The notes: generated by a model from the sequence alone, not told the origin. DNA of 64,000 bases from Trichomonas tenax (GCA_023091735.1 JALKBU010000030.1:1-64000), one strand, 5' to 3'. Counted from the stretch's first letter, positions 41,840-52,029 are shown. A program made the numbers and translations.

Positions 41840-42803
41840 AATACTGAATTTAAATGCTTCTCAAAAAATATAATAAAATTATTTTAAGTCATCCCAGATA
41901 TGTCAAAAGTCTTTAAAATCATTTTAAAAAGATTTGACATAATTACAGTTTTTTTATTCGTACTATATTCCATTATGAAAAAGAATAAGATATCATGAAA
42001 AGAGTTAAACAACCTTTCGTGTTTATTTTTTCAATCACTCAAATTTGTGAAGAGCTTTGGAAGCAAAATTTTATATGAAATAACAATACATTAATACTCA
42101 TTAACGAATGTTCAATTCTCATGGAATTGATATCATGACAAAAAGGTGATAGTTGACCGCTTAATTGAGGTACCATAAATTTTATTATTTTAATTGTGTG
42201 CATAGTAAAGGAAATCTTTATATAGTAAAATTAAGTTCACTCTTACGTGTAATGATAAAAAGGAATTTTCATTAACTCTATTCATTGTTTATTGTGGGAA
42301 ATTGATGATTTCAATACTTCATTTGGAAAACCATTTTAGATCTTGAGGTATATAATTAAGCTCTAAATTGTGCTTTAGATGAAATATCGTGTTTAATCTC
42401 ATATCAGTGCTAATAGCAATAAGAAAGTAAAGTTTTACTCAACTTTTGGCACTAATTACTCATTTATTTTCAAGCCAAAATGTCATAGATGCTATAATAT
42501 ACAATTTCATCAATCATATCCCAATTAAACGAGTTTTTCTCAAAAAGTAAACAATTTTATTGCTTAAAAACTTTAAATATATTATCTATAGCACTTGCGC
42601 CAGCGATCTAACAAAAAATGTTTTGCAGCTTTATCCTTTAAATGCTATATCAATAGATAAATTAGTAATGCATCTTTATTATCCAAAGAAGTTCAGATGC
42701 ATTTATGAAATGTATGACATATATTTGTTGATGATTCAAACACTTAAAGACATTTAAATAATGTAATATTTTATTGCGAAACGATAAAATGAAAGTATTT
42801 CAA
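41840..42803. other. Spacer between copies B and C
   Basis: About 1 kb AT-rich DNA. A 65-codon frame at 42560-42757 has no recognisable feature. Confidence 0.45.
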
Positions 42804-43754
42804 TTAGAAACTATTATCATTAATACAAAATTCCATAAATATTAAGTCCCTTGTCCATTGAAGAGGTTTTCCTTCATTAGATTTCGCTGGAGGAGGAAAT
42901 GTTGATGGAAATGCCGAATATTTGAATGATGAAATATCAAGGGTCGTTAAAAAACTTGTTCCATCAAATATAACATCACTGCTTGTCGTAGATTGATCGA
43001 AATAGCAATTTTTAACTGTCATCGTTCAGCTAGAATCAGCAAAAAAGTAAGTTGGGAAGTTATTCAAAATATAATTGTTATATTCGATAAACGTTGTCAC
43101 GCAAGACCACATTAATCCATAATAATTTATTGCACTTTCGTTTTGGATAATATTCACATAAGTTATGTAAACAGTAAGTCCTGATGAGGCACCGTGATAG
43201 GTCAAACTGTTGTAATCATTTCTCGAATTGTTGAAGACATTGCTGTAATTCAGGTAAGCATCTACGTCTGAATTATCAAATTCTTAGCAGACTCGTTTGT
43301 AGCAGACGCAATTTGAAATGTTTTAATCTGTCAAGTAAATACTTCCATACTGCATCATTAAAACATTATAGTTTGAATTTTCTGATCCACATGATACAGA
43401 TGACGAAGCTTGAATGCAATTTAGACCGGATGCATAGATGTAAGCATGTTGTCCATTATCAGGAGTGTAGCATCCAACATCTGAAATTCTATTTTGAACG
43501 CATTGTCCATATGTGTAATAGTATAAGCATCCACCCTGGTGAGATAAGTAACAGTAATGAAAAGAAGATTCTTCTAATAGCAGCTTCATGTCATTGTTTT
43601 AATCGGAAAAGTAGAATGCAGTCGAAGTGATTCCTGAAAAGAAACATTGGAAGATGTAATAACTAAGTATTGAACCGGAGATTGTGTTAGCTGACCTTTG
43701 CTGAAGAACATCGTATGGATCAGAGAAATAGTCGCTCCACTGGTAATGAATCAT
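42804..43754 (-). pseudogene. Beta-helix protein with short tail, copy C (four stops, no frameshift)
   Basis: The frame can be followed without a shift from the family-equivalent ATG at 43754 (MIHYQWSDYFSDPYD, aligned with MKQAWSDYYS of copy B) to the stop at 42804, 317 codons. It is interrupted by TAA 43599-43601, TAA 43323-43325, TAA 43284-43286 and TGA 43026-43028. Between stops it keeps the family pattern: LLLEESSFHYCYLSHQGGCL, NNSRNDYNSLTYHG, VYITYVNIIQNE, TMTVKNCYFDQSTT. The Thr-Pro repeats are almost absent (FPSTFPPPAKS), but the end DLIFMEFCINDNSF matches the C-terminus of copy A. The open sequence upstream of 43754 continues 31 codons without a better start. Confidence 0.65.
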
Positions 43755-44840
43755 AATGATTTTTTTCAATTGATTATCAGAAAGATTTTGTTGATTTTTT
43801 GAATGAGATATCATATTTTCCAGTGTGTCAGAAGATTTTGTATTCAAAAATTAGATAAATCAGCATATTAAGATGTTATATCTTCGATATCATAATTTTC
43901 TATTTCCAATGATCGCTCATTAGGTTAAGTTCTCAAAAATCAAAATTATAAAAAGATATATCAGTGTAATGGCCACCATGAAAGGCGGCATTTACATTGC
44001 AAAATTTTCATCTTGAAAAATATGACTGTATGAAAAATTTTCAATCTAATTAACAATTCTTTCAGAGAGCTAAATTTTTAACATTTTTACTCTCATGATA
44101 GATCTAAGCATAGCAATTTTGCTGACTATTGTGTAGATTTTGATGAGAAATATATGATTTTGTTCATGAATTATGTGTAGACGATGATACAGTTGCTTTT
44201 TATCACCTAAAAAATGCATTTTAATATTCCTAACCTTATAGACAAAAGTAATATCGCTTAAATTATACGGCTCCACATCCAGCACACAGTCATGCATCAA
44301 TGTAAATGCAACAAAATAACTTGATTCGAAAAATTTTTCATTTCCTTGATGTCTGATTCTTTTTTATTTTTATCATATCCTTCTTCTCATATATCTCTTT
44401 GTATCTTCTCTAATCATTTCTTTTAACATAGAAGGTGTGTGTAGCCTAAAGTTGTTGAGAAAAAGAAAATTTAAAAAATAGAAAATAGCCTAACAGCACT
44501 CCACATTTTGCTGATACTGTTTAATTGATTAGAAATACTTATTGGATTCCATTATGAAAATTTTGTCATTAAATTTTGTAGGATGTCATTCGTAAAGTGA
44601 CATAAATTTATGAAAGGTGTTATATGACATTTTACGTGTCAAATATGGCATTGGGAGGCAGCTTTGAAGTTCACTTCATCTGTTTAAGAAGAAAGGCCGC
44701 ATATTAATGATATCACCTATATAGGCTGTAATAAGTCTAGGGGAATACAAATCGCTGATTATTACAATATCTGTGGGTTCAATCATAATTAATGAAGCTC
44801 ATTGAATTTTTTGATAAAAATCTGACATTCTTAAAAAACG
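43755..44840. other. Intergenic, divergent upstream region of the 44841 gene
   Basis: AT-rich. A motif cluster at 44584-44641 (ending TTTACGTGTCA, 44631-44641) and an initiator-like TCATTG at 44799 precede the downstream gene. A 76-codon minus frame at 44070-44300 is not supported. Confidence 0.5.
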
Positions 44841-46145
44841 ATGGAAGAGCCTCCGCCACAGAAGACTCATCCATCGTACATCCCACGAGTGAAATTTGAC
44901 ACACCGCGGGAGATATGGGAAACACCGATCAAAACTCTCGCGGAGCAAAACGACTGCGAAATAAAGTCGATATTAGAACATCCCTCTTTATTTAAGGCAA
45001 TAAATGAGGGCAATGAGACAGTTGTAGCATATTTTTGTGGGAATGTTGACAAATTGCTTGGTTTATGCTTGACAATGGACGATTTCAATCACGGACTTGT
45101 TGTTTATTCAATTATAAAGATGGAAAACCAAAGAATTATTCGTGCTTTGGCAAAGAGTGACAAATTTTTGTATCTTGCTTTCGAAATTTTAATTTCATCA
45201 AATCCGGAGCGCGAACTATTGCTTCGTCTCGCTACCATTGCTATTATTGTCATAAGGATATGCAAAGATGAGTTTCCGACATCATGTGGATATGTTGTTC
45301 AATTTTTGAATCTTTTACAACACTATTGCGCGGCATCTTTCTTCGAGGATCTTCTTCAGAACGAACCGGAGTATGTGGCGGCGCACGAATGGTTACTAAG
45401 TATCGGTTTTGCTGAAGTTATTGCAACTGAAATTAACGGAACGAAGCCAACTGGTGACCCATTCTCGGATGATTCAACACATCGATATACAGAACTTCTT
45501 AAATACGTTAGACTTTCTATACATTGTCCAATTCTTTCCGAATCATTCAGATGTCAGAAAATTATAAATGCCGTTTTACGACGAATTGATGAAGCACATC
45601 CTTTCGTTGTTGAAGAGAGACTCTGTACAATCCTAGATTTGTACAATGGACAAACGTATGAATCTTTTCGCTGTGTTTATGAAGAAGCATTGCACGCGAT
45701 GGATAACTTCAACGATAAAGGAAGTTTGTCGAGAGTTGCAGGTACATACATTATCCTCAAAATGATCATGTATGATCACGAAATAGTAGAGCACATGGAG
45801 GATGGTTATATTCCTGGTATTATTCTCAATATATTCTATAGAAACACGGAATCAACGGATTTAGTTCTAGCAGCAATAAAACTGGCTAAGTCTGCGATTG
45901 ACAATCCAAAACTCATGGAAGTTGTTGCGGAAATTGTTATTCCTCCATTAGTTTATGAAGCAATTAATAACTCAAATGTGTTTATGAGAGCGATTGCATT
46001 TGATTTCTTAAATTGGTGCAAAGAAAGATCCGATGACTATAAACAGCTTGCGAAAGTTCTTTCAATCGTTCCTAACTGGAAACAGTTTTGTCGCGGAGCC
46101 CTTAAGAAATGGTTGACGCTGATTGAACCATATGACACAGATTGA
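44841..46145 (+). CDS. Helical-repeat protein, possibly SAPS/PP6R-like
   Basis: An intact 434-residue all-helical protein. Residues about 33-75 (TLAEQNDCEIKSILEHP ... VVAYFCGNVDKLLGLCL) resemble the N-terminal TLEELL.E.D.LQE.K..N..LI.FL.. block of SAPS-domain (Sit4/PP6 regulatory) proteins, and FFEDLLQNEPEYVAAHEWLL resembles the LL..E......V..WL helix. The remainder is ARM/HEAT-like. SAPS proteins are regulatory subunits of PP6-type phosphatases. The match is by pattern only and the protein is shorter than typical family members (over 700), so a generic ARM-repeat protein is the main alternative. The N-terminus is Pro-rich (EEPPPQKTHPS). TGA is the stop. Confidence 0.5.
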   Translation: MEEPPPQKTHPSYIPRVKFDTPREIWETPIKTLAEQNDCEIKSILEHPSLFKAINEGNETVVAYFCGNVDKLLGLCLTMDDFNHGLVVYSIIKMENQRIIRALAKSDKFLYLAFEILISSNPERELLLRLATIAIIVIRICKDEFPTSCGYVVQFLNLLQHYCAASFFEDLLQNEPEYVAAHEWLLSIGFAEVIATEINGTKPTGDPFSDDSTHRYTELLKYVRLSIHCPILSESFRCQKIINAVLRRIDEAHPFVVEERLCTILDLYNGQTYESFRCVYEEALHAMDNFNDKGSLSRVAGTYIILKMIMYDHEIVEHMEDGYIPGIILNIFYRNTESTDLVLAAIKLAKSAIDNPKLMEVVAEIVIPPLVYEAINNSNVFMRAIAFDFLNWCKERSDDYKQLAKVLSIVPNWKQFCRGALKKWLTLIEPYDTD

Positions 46146-46221
46146 AGTTTTCAATTTCAATCTTCTAAATATATAAAATTGTTTGTTTATCATAATATTT
46201 TGCAATAGAGATTTTTACTAC

Positions 46222-46356
46222 ATGACTCTGAAGGCAAAAGATGCAGCTTTGACAAAAACTTTGAACAACTTGCGTCATCATCAAGAATATTCTAAACTTG
46301 CGGAATTACATGACTTTCTGCAAGAAAATGTTTCATTGCAATTTGCTGTAAAATGA
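46222..46356 (+). CDS. Small helical ORF or gene fragment
   Basis: 44 codons, ATG to TGA, 76 bases downstream of the previous gene. The peptide (LKAKDAALTKTLNNLRHHQE, then KLAELHDFLQEN) is amphipathic and coiled-coil-like, with coding-like composition. It resembles a piece of the long coiled-coil proteins of this group such as the one at 21089. It may be a fragment of a degraded gene rather than a real small protein. Confidence 0.35.
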   Translation: MTLKAKDAALTKTLNNLRHHQEYSKLAELHDFLQENVSLQFAVK

Positions 46357-46728
46357 GAAGAAATTCATTAAAATCGGTTGCTGTCGATAGATAAATTATA
46401 TCGAAGGTGAAATTCATATATTTTTATTATATTTCTGATAAGCATTATGGATCAAATATTATTATTCTGTTTTGATTCTGTGTTTTATGAAAAGTTATAT
46501 CAAAAGCCAAATTTTGAATTAAATCTAAAATATAGATTACAGAGATCAATTAGAATAAAAATAATGCAATTTTAAAAATTGAATTCCTCCCCCTGGCCAA
46601 AAAGTGACGCTTGAGAGACCTACATACACAAAAGTTATAGACAAAACATACAGCATAACGCTGTTTAGGTATTAGTGTATCAATCTATGACGATTTGAGT
46701 ATTCTGCATAAAGATGTTGATAAGAATT
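46357..46728. other. Intergenic left of the inverted-repeat element
   Basis: About 46647-46728 (ATACAGCATAACGC ... TGACGATTTGAGTATT ... AAGATGTTGAT) has a diverged second copy at about 48790-48932 inside the nested insertion. No gene. Confidence 0.5.
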
Positions 46729-47285
46729 GGAGTTTAATGGAATAAAAAACTGTATTGGAATAAAGGTGACTTTATGCGAATAAAGTGAATTTGGAATCAA
46801 ACCCTATTTTGGAATAACTGCCAATTTGTCATAATGACAGTTATTCCATATGCCAAAAATAGGTCGAAAGGCGACAATAATGGAATACCCGAATTATTTG
46901 GAATCAAAAGTGGAATAATGGAATTAGGAATCGACCTCAAGGTCTCTGTTATGTAGCAACTTATTATGAAGTTGTTAGCTGACATCGAGCTTGTTTACAT
47001 GTCAGTTATTGTTTCACTTGATTCAACGTTTTTATTAAATAGAGAATATATTAATGTGTGCTATGATATAAGCAAGATGACAGCTAATGAATGCTATCGA
47101 TTGAAAATGTAGTTTTGCTTTAAAATGAAAAGATATCAGAATAAATCACTTCTAACTTTTCGATTTTTTAATCATTGTTATTGCATATGCTCTATATTTG
47201 AAGTGCCCATCGATTTTGAAGATCCTGAGATTCCAAATATTTATCGTGTGATTAAATACCTGAAATAGATTGAAAAAAATTGCTT

Positions 47286-47355
47286 CGCCTCATAGCTCAA
47301 TTGGCAAAACACTCCAAGCTTTAATGAAGAGGTTTGGAGGTTTGGCTCGCGGTAA
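47286..47355 (+). other. tRNA-like sequence with a perfect A box
   Basis: TAGCTCAATTGG fits the tRNA A-box consensus TRGYNNARYNGG exactly. A B-box-like GGTTTGGCTCG follows 50 bases later, and T-rich runs (TTTCTTTTTCCTTTTT) follow within 30 bases. Acceptor and anticodon stems do not pair properly, so this is at most a decayed tRNA or Pol III-type promoter inside the element. Confidence 0.3.
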
Positions 47356-47661
47356 TCCTTTCTTTTTCCTTTTTACCACAAATTCTGGATGATAATGCTA
47401 TCTCAATTTGAATTGGAATTAAGGATAAAATGATTATGTTTCCAACTGCTTGACGGTTATTCCAAAGTATTTTTGATTCGATTATTATCCATTATTCCTA
47501 ATTCCAATATCGAAGTTGATTCCAAATTTTGAGAGCATTATGCGCATATCCAAATATTTGGCGATTCCAACTAATTCGGTTATTCCATTATTGTCACTTT
47601 TCGGCCTTTTTTACATTTGGAATAACCGTCGTTATTCCAAATTGGCAGTTATTCCAAAATA

Positions 47662-49266
47662 GCGGACTCGAGTGGTTTACGCAACAACTTTACAAATCAT
47701 CTCAAAATTGAGAGCCAATGTTGCGTCAATGTTGCGGAAGCTCGAAAAAATTGAATGCTTTTCGGCAAGATTTGAGAGGGCCAAAATTTTAACGTCATTG
47801 CAAAGTCACTTTTGGTGATTCTTGCTTCTCGTTGAAGCCTGCTCACCATACTTGCACCACAGATACTCCATCCTGTGGAGATGATTTGAGTCTTAAGCCG
47901 AGTCGATTCAAGTTGGCCAGCATGAGATACAGATCAAAGTCCGTCAAAGCAAGGAAACCGACAGAATCCAGTTGACACACGATAGCTTGGCTATAGCAAT
48001 TGCATATTACATTGTCAAATCATATCTCGAAAAACTTCAAAATAATGCAAACCTTCGATTTCATATTTTTATCAACTAACACGGATTTTTAGCGACAGCC
48101 AAAGCAGAAGCAGCGTAAATCCTACCAAATCTCCGTATTACAGCACTCATGTGCTTGTTTTTAAATATTGCCAATTTCTAATAACACGCTTCCATGATAC
48201 ACACTATCGGATTTTTGTTATGCTATATGTTCTAAGCATGTTGGATTCTATTTAGCTGTTCTATTTCAATTATATAAAATTCGCAAAAAATTTTGTCAAT
48301 TTATTGGCTATTACTCGGTATAATTACATTTCTAACGTTCGTTAGAATATTGTTTCATTACATAAATAAGACTATTTATACTTTTCAATGTTCAAAAAAA
48401 CTCAAACATCCTATAGCTAACATTTATATCTAGAATTGAAATTACATACGCTGGGAGAATATGTCCAATTGAAGAAACCGATGGATGTCCAAAATATATA
48501 TATTCCTATTTTAGATTTTTATCATATCTTTGAATAAACATGTTTTATAGCTCATATATACTGTTTTTTCTATATATTATATATATAAAATGCATATTGT
48601 CAGTTGATCTATATATGTGCATTTGATTTTTTGCATGAATATTTTGGGCTGTAATTCATTATACAATAAGATAGTATTCATTAGAAGAAACAAATAATGT
48701 AAATCCAATGATATTAAAGACGAGCTCGATTAATTTAATAATGCAAAATCTCGAAAAGTATATTTATGTGTACTTACTATACACAAATCATACAGCGTAA
48801 CGCAGTTAATGTATTTGTGAGTTAGTTGTTTCTTAAAATAAAATTGTTGTATTTCGCATATATTATAAACGTGCATCATTGTGACGATTTGAGTATTGTG
48901 AATAGTGACTTTGCATAAGGATGCTGATGTGTATCATTGTAGCGTATCAGATCTTCTCAATACGCACTGTAGAAAAAGATAAATTCTTCGAGATTTCGGT
49001 CTTACCGACAATGAGTGCTTGGATGGTGGCATTGATACATATAGAATATAGAGCATACGTCAACAAGAGATAACACCATGGTTTCAAACTGGAATGAAGA
49101 CGCGAATTGTATCTCGGTAACCAGAATGAAAATTATGATTTTCTTTGATGAAATCAAAGATACAAAAAGACTTAAAGAAGAATATGATGTTAAATCAACC
49201 AAAATTTTATCCAACCGAACAAAAGTGAGATTGAATAGTTTACAGTTGCGGAAAGGTGACAGGTCT
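47662..49266. mobile_element. 1.6-kb insertion nested in the right arm
   Basis: It is flanked by CCAAAATA at 47654-47661 and 49267-49274; joining the flanks restores the continuous right arm that mirrors the left one. The 8-bp repeat is therefore a likely target-site duplication. The insert has a less AT-rich stretch at about 47700-48010 with no long frame, a diverged copy of the sequence left of the outer element (about 48790-48932), and a 65-codon frame at 49078-49275 of unknown meaning. No terminal inverted repeats seen. Confidence 0.55.
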
Positions 49267-49427
49267 CCAAAATAAGGTTTGATTCCAAATTCACTTTATT
49301 CCAATAAAGTTTTTTATTCCATTAAACTCCATTATGACTCTCCTTGATGAAATTAATGATATAATGGTAATAATCAACTAGAATTTTATTCGACAAGGTT
49401 ATAGAAAAGTGATATAACTCTTTAAAA

Positions 49428-50541
49428 ATGCCTTCTTTCGCTGACTTACTGTTCAAGACAGTCGGGGATGTAGAAATACCAGAGTGCTTTAGAGTTTCCA
49501 TTGATGTGATGCGATCTCTAACACAAAATAAACTGGAAAAGGAACAAATTCAGCAAATCTTCTCTGAATTGTTTGACAAATAGAAGGAAACCACCATCAA
49601 TCCTGTATCGATCGGGGTTGTCATAGACTGTGCTTCAATTATACGTCCAAAATTCATTTTTGAACTTTCAAATTTTTCAAGATGGTTCATGAACGTCAAA
49701 ACTTCGATTATACACATCGGAATGAAGACCTTAAGATTGTTCTTAATAGCTTAGACTTTAAATTCAACATTGACTCTAAAAGGGAAGCATCTGATATTTA
49801 CATTTATCCTCTTGGAACAGTTTTCCACTCAGTTGCATGGGACAAACTTGAAGAACTCCAATATGAAACAATGAAAGAATCTTTTGATATTAATCAAAAG
49901 CATAATAGATTATCATTGATTGATGCAGCATGTAAATATGGATCAGAAAAATGTTTTGAATATCTCAAATTGATGGGAATTACTAACACAGATGAAACAT
50001 TTGTCCATGCAGTTGAAGGAGGTCACAAAAGCATTGTCATGTCTTTATATAAAGATGGCCATACAATATCTGATGAAGATTTAGACGCCTCAATTACTTA
50101 TCACAATAATGACATTTTCAATTGGCTCCTGGAACAAAAAGGATCCATCGGAAAGATGAATGCTGCGAAGAACTTTTATTATGGAAACTTCGAAGCCTTT
50201 TTATTTCTTACGAGAAACGAGAATGTAATCGATTAATTCAAGTTTGCTCACCTCTAACTCAAATCAATCATTTACATTTTATCATCATTATGAGATAGAA
50301 TTAATCATTCATATTTTATTATCGTTATGATATGAAATCAATCATTCACATTTTATCACCATTATGATAAAAAATCAATCATCTGCATTTTATCACCATT
50401 ATGATAAAAAATCAATCATCTGCATTTTATCATCATTATGATATAAATCCCTATTATCATTTGCAATCGAAATGAAGTCTCTCGAAATTGTTGAATATTT
50501 AGTTGAGCATGGAGCTGATGTTAACATGATAATAATCAATT
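49428..50541 (+). pseudogene. Trichomonad DUF3447/ankyrin protein, broken
   Basis: ATG 49428 opens 51 codons (SFADLLFKTVGDVEIPECFR) to TAG 49581-49583. The frame stays open to about 49750. The family pattern resumes in another frame from 49682 to 50236: LSLIDAACKYGSEKCFEYLK, ETFVHAVEGGHKSIVMSLYK, DASITYHNNDIFNWLLEQ, NFEAFLFLTRNENVID. This is the DUF3447-type domain that precedes ankyrin arrays in many trichomonad proteins. Only one ankyrin-repeat piece is left, at 50451-50541 (SLEIVEYLVEHGADVN), separated from the rest by a minisatellite. So there is a nonsense codon, a frameshift and loss of the ankyrin array. Such proteins are probably scaffolds; function unknown. Confidence 0.7.
50262..50446 (+). 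repeat. 37-bp minisatellite, five units
   Basis: Five consecutive 37-bp units starting at 50262, 50299, 50336, 50373 and 50410, each with AATCAATCAT, then ATTTTATCAYCATTATGA. The period is not a multiple of three and units contain stops, so the array is non-coding. Confidence 0.85.
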
Positions 50542-50644
50542 AATCATATTTTATCATCATTATTATGTTACATCAATTAATCACATTTAATCATCATTAT
50601 GAGATATAATCAGTCATTCACATTTTATCATCATTATGATATGA
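50534..50644 (+). repeat. Same minisatellite, three further units
   Basis: Units at 50534, 50572 and 50608 (36-38 bp), same consensus as 50262-50446, separated from it only by the ankyrin fragment. Confidence 0.8.
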
Positions 50645-50991
50645 AATTCATGTGGTGTTAGATGCACACCAAATGCAGAATGGTATAATATTTTTTTTTT
50701 CAGATTGTGATTGTTCATTATTTTTTCTTTAACTCATAGAAATAATTAATGCGAATACTTTTCATACTATGTGTAACATCATTTGAATCATATTTGAAGT
50801 TTTTATAGAAATTGAGAAATATTATCAATATTTGGATATATTGAGTAATGCTTATTGTACTACTATAAATGCTATTCTGTGAGCTGGTAATTAATTCAAT
50901 ATTCAAGACTCTTTGGGTGAATTATCTTGTGCTTTGGAAAATCAATATAATATATGTTGAGACTTCGACTTTCTAATAGACATTTTGTTTC
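50645..50991. other. Spacer between minisatellite and inverted repeat
   Basis: AT-rich; a 62-codon minus frame at 50718-50906 lies where the left arm of the next repeat would direct transcription, but nothing in it is recognisable. Confidence 0.4.
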
Positions 50992-51305
50992 TTTTGTTGG
51001 GTATAATAAAGAGTCACGAAAAAGTGATGTGTTTACATGGCAAATGTATTTCATTTTGACATGTAAAATTAGTTAGCTAATTAGAATGTGTATTTATAAA
51101 GTTCAATTAAGCTTGTTATAGCAATGGCAAATCTTATTAGAGACTCTATCAAGTTTGTTATGGTGCGTATCAAGCTTGCTAGGGAGTCCATCAAGCTTAA
51201 TAGAACACCCTTTGTTATAATGGCAGACTTTACATGTCAAAACTTATTTAGAACTGCCATGTAAACACATCACTATTTTGTGACTCTTTATTATACCCTA
51301 CAAAA
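50992..51305. repeat. Promoter-like 76-bp inverted repeat
   Basis: The arms 50992-51067 and 51230-51305 are inverted copies, roughly 80-85% identical by eye. Read outward from the centre, each arm has TTTACATGTCA, then TGCCATGTAAA (23-26 bases on), then TCACTTTTTC or TCACTATTTTG (initiator-like), then CTTTATTATACCC. The 160-bp middle contains three 21-bp tandem units (51148, 51169, 51190; core ATCAAGYTTG). The right arm points at the gene at 51409. It could be a MITE or a duplicated outward-facing promoter. Confidence 0.7.
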
Positions 51306-51408
51306 TAGATCAGAATACTTCTATGCAGGTTAAATCCGCAGTCATTTTATTTTGGCGGGCTTTTTCTGTGACTTCATTTTTCTAAATTAAAAAAACTGAC
51401 AAAATCTA

Positions 51409-52029
51409 ATGGAAAACAAATATTCCAAGATTCCCGATCCAACTCCAAACGGAAAACGCCTTACACAGCTTTTCCAGTCCAGCTCCGACACTTCGACAGC
51501 TTCATCACGTCAACAATCACCTTCAGTAAAGCCGTTTAGATCACCAATAAAAACACCATTGAAGGAGGACTATTTATCACCATCTATCCCGAATTCGCCA
51601 CTCGTTAAGGCTGTTTTGAAATCACCAAGCACCTTCAAATCTTTGTTTTCAACAGCTTTTGTTTATTATTTCACACTTTTCTTATTCATAGTTGCTGTTT
51701 CCTTCGCTGTAATACCAACGTACAGATGCTTAAAGGCTAAAAAGATTCAAAAGCCAGAAGAGTGCCAAGATAAACAGAATTTAACATCATGGAGACAAGC
51801 ATTGAAAGAATTCAACTATTTAAGCATCAAAGATGATTCTCGCACACTCCTTGGTAATATTCCAACAGAAACAGTCGTTAAATGTTTTGATGATTTCATT
51901 CTCAAGACAGACCGAAAGATTTTGTTGTATAAGCTCTCAGACCACACAGAAATGATTTTTGGGTGCATCTTGATGATCATCACACTTAGCCTTCATTTGA
52001 TTGCTACATATGGACGTTACAAATGGTAA
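51409..52029 (+). CDS. Two-TM membrane protein with Ser/Pro-rich N-terminus
   Basis: 206 residues. Residues 1-75 are Ser/Thr/Pro-rich with several S/T-P-x-K-like sites (SPIKTPLK, SPSIPNSP), possible CDK-type phosphorylation sites. TM1 is about 83-105 (FVYYFTLFLFIVAVSFAVI) and TM2 about 183-200 (MIFGCILMIITLSLHLIA). Between them is a loop of about 75 residues with three Cys. The tail is six residues. Both termini on the same side, with a Cys-containing loop between two spans, recalls nuclear-envelope/ER proteins, but I find no diagnostic motif and name no family. TTCATTTTTC at 51373-51382, about 30 bases before the ATG, is a candidate initiator. Confidence 0.65.
   Translation: MENKYSKIPDPTPNGKRLTQLFQSSSDTSTASSRQQSPSVKPFRSPIKTPLKEDYLSPSIPNSPLVKAVLKSPSTFKSLFSTAFVYYFTLFLFIVAVSFAVIPTYRCLKAKKIQKPEECQDKQNLTSWRQALKEFNYLSIKDDSRTLLGNIPTETVVKCFDDFILKTDRKILLYKLSDHTEMIFGCILMIITLSLHLIATYGRYKW

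Larger units (their letters stand above)
46729..49330. mobile_element. Inverted-repeat transposable element with nested insertion
   Basis: Outer ends are inverted repeats: GGAGTTTAATGGAATAAAAA from 46729 and its complement ending at 49330. Over about 63 bases there are two mismatches plus one 20-base indel. The left arm continues inward (GGAATAACTGCCAATTT ... GGAATC, to about 46905-46934); the matching inverted copy is at 47559-47665, not beside the right end. So the right arm is split by sequence 47662-49266. Without that insertion the element is about 1 kb with arms near 200 bases full of GGAATAA/TTATTCC sub-repeats, as in MULE-like non-autonomous elements. No transposase frame is present. 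I could not define a target-site duplication for the outer element. Confidence 0.7.

Noticed and set aside
39052..43754. TGA/TAA recoded as sense codons to explain the broken beta-helix genes
   Set aside because: The intact genes at 21089-22648 and 44841-46145 end at TGA, other intact genes end at TAA or TAG, and copies A and B also need frameshifts.
47286..47355. A functional tRNA gene
   Set aside because: Only the A box is good; the acceptor and anticodon stems do not pair and the B box is degenerate.
50262..50644. A CRISPR array
   Set aside because: The 37-bp units are contiguous with no spacers, in a eukaryotic context.
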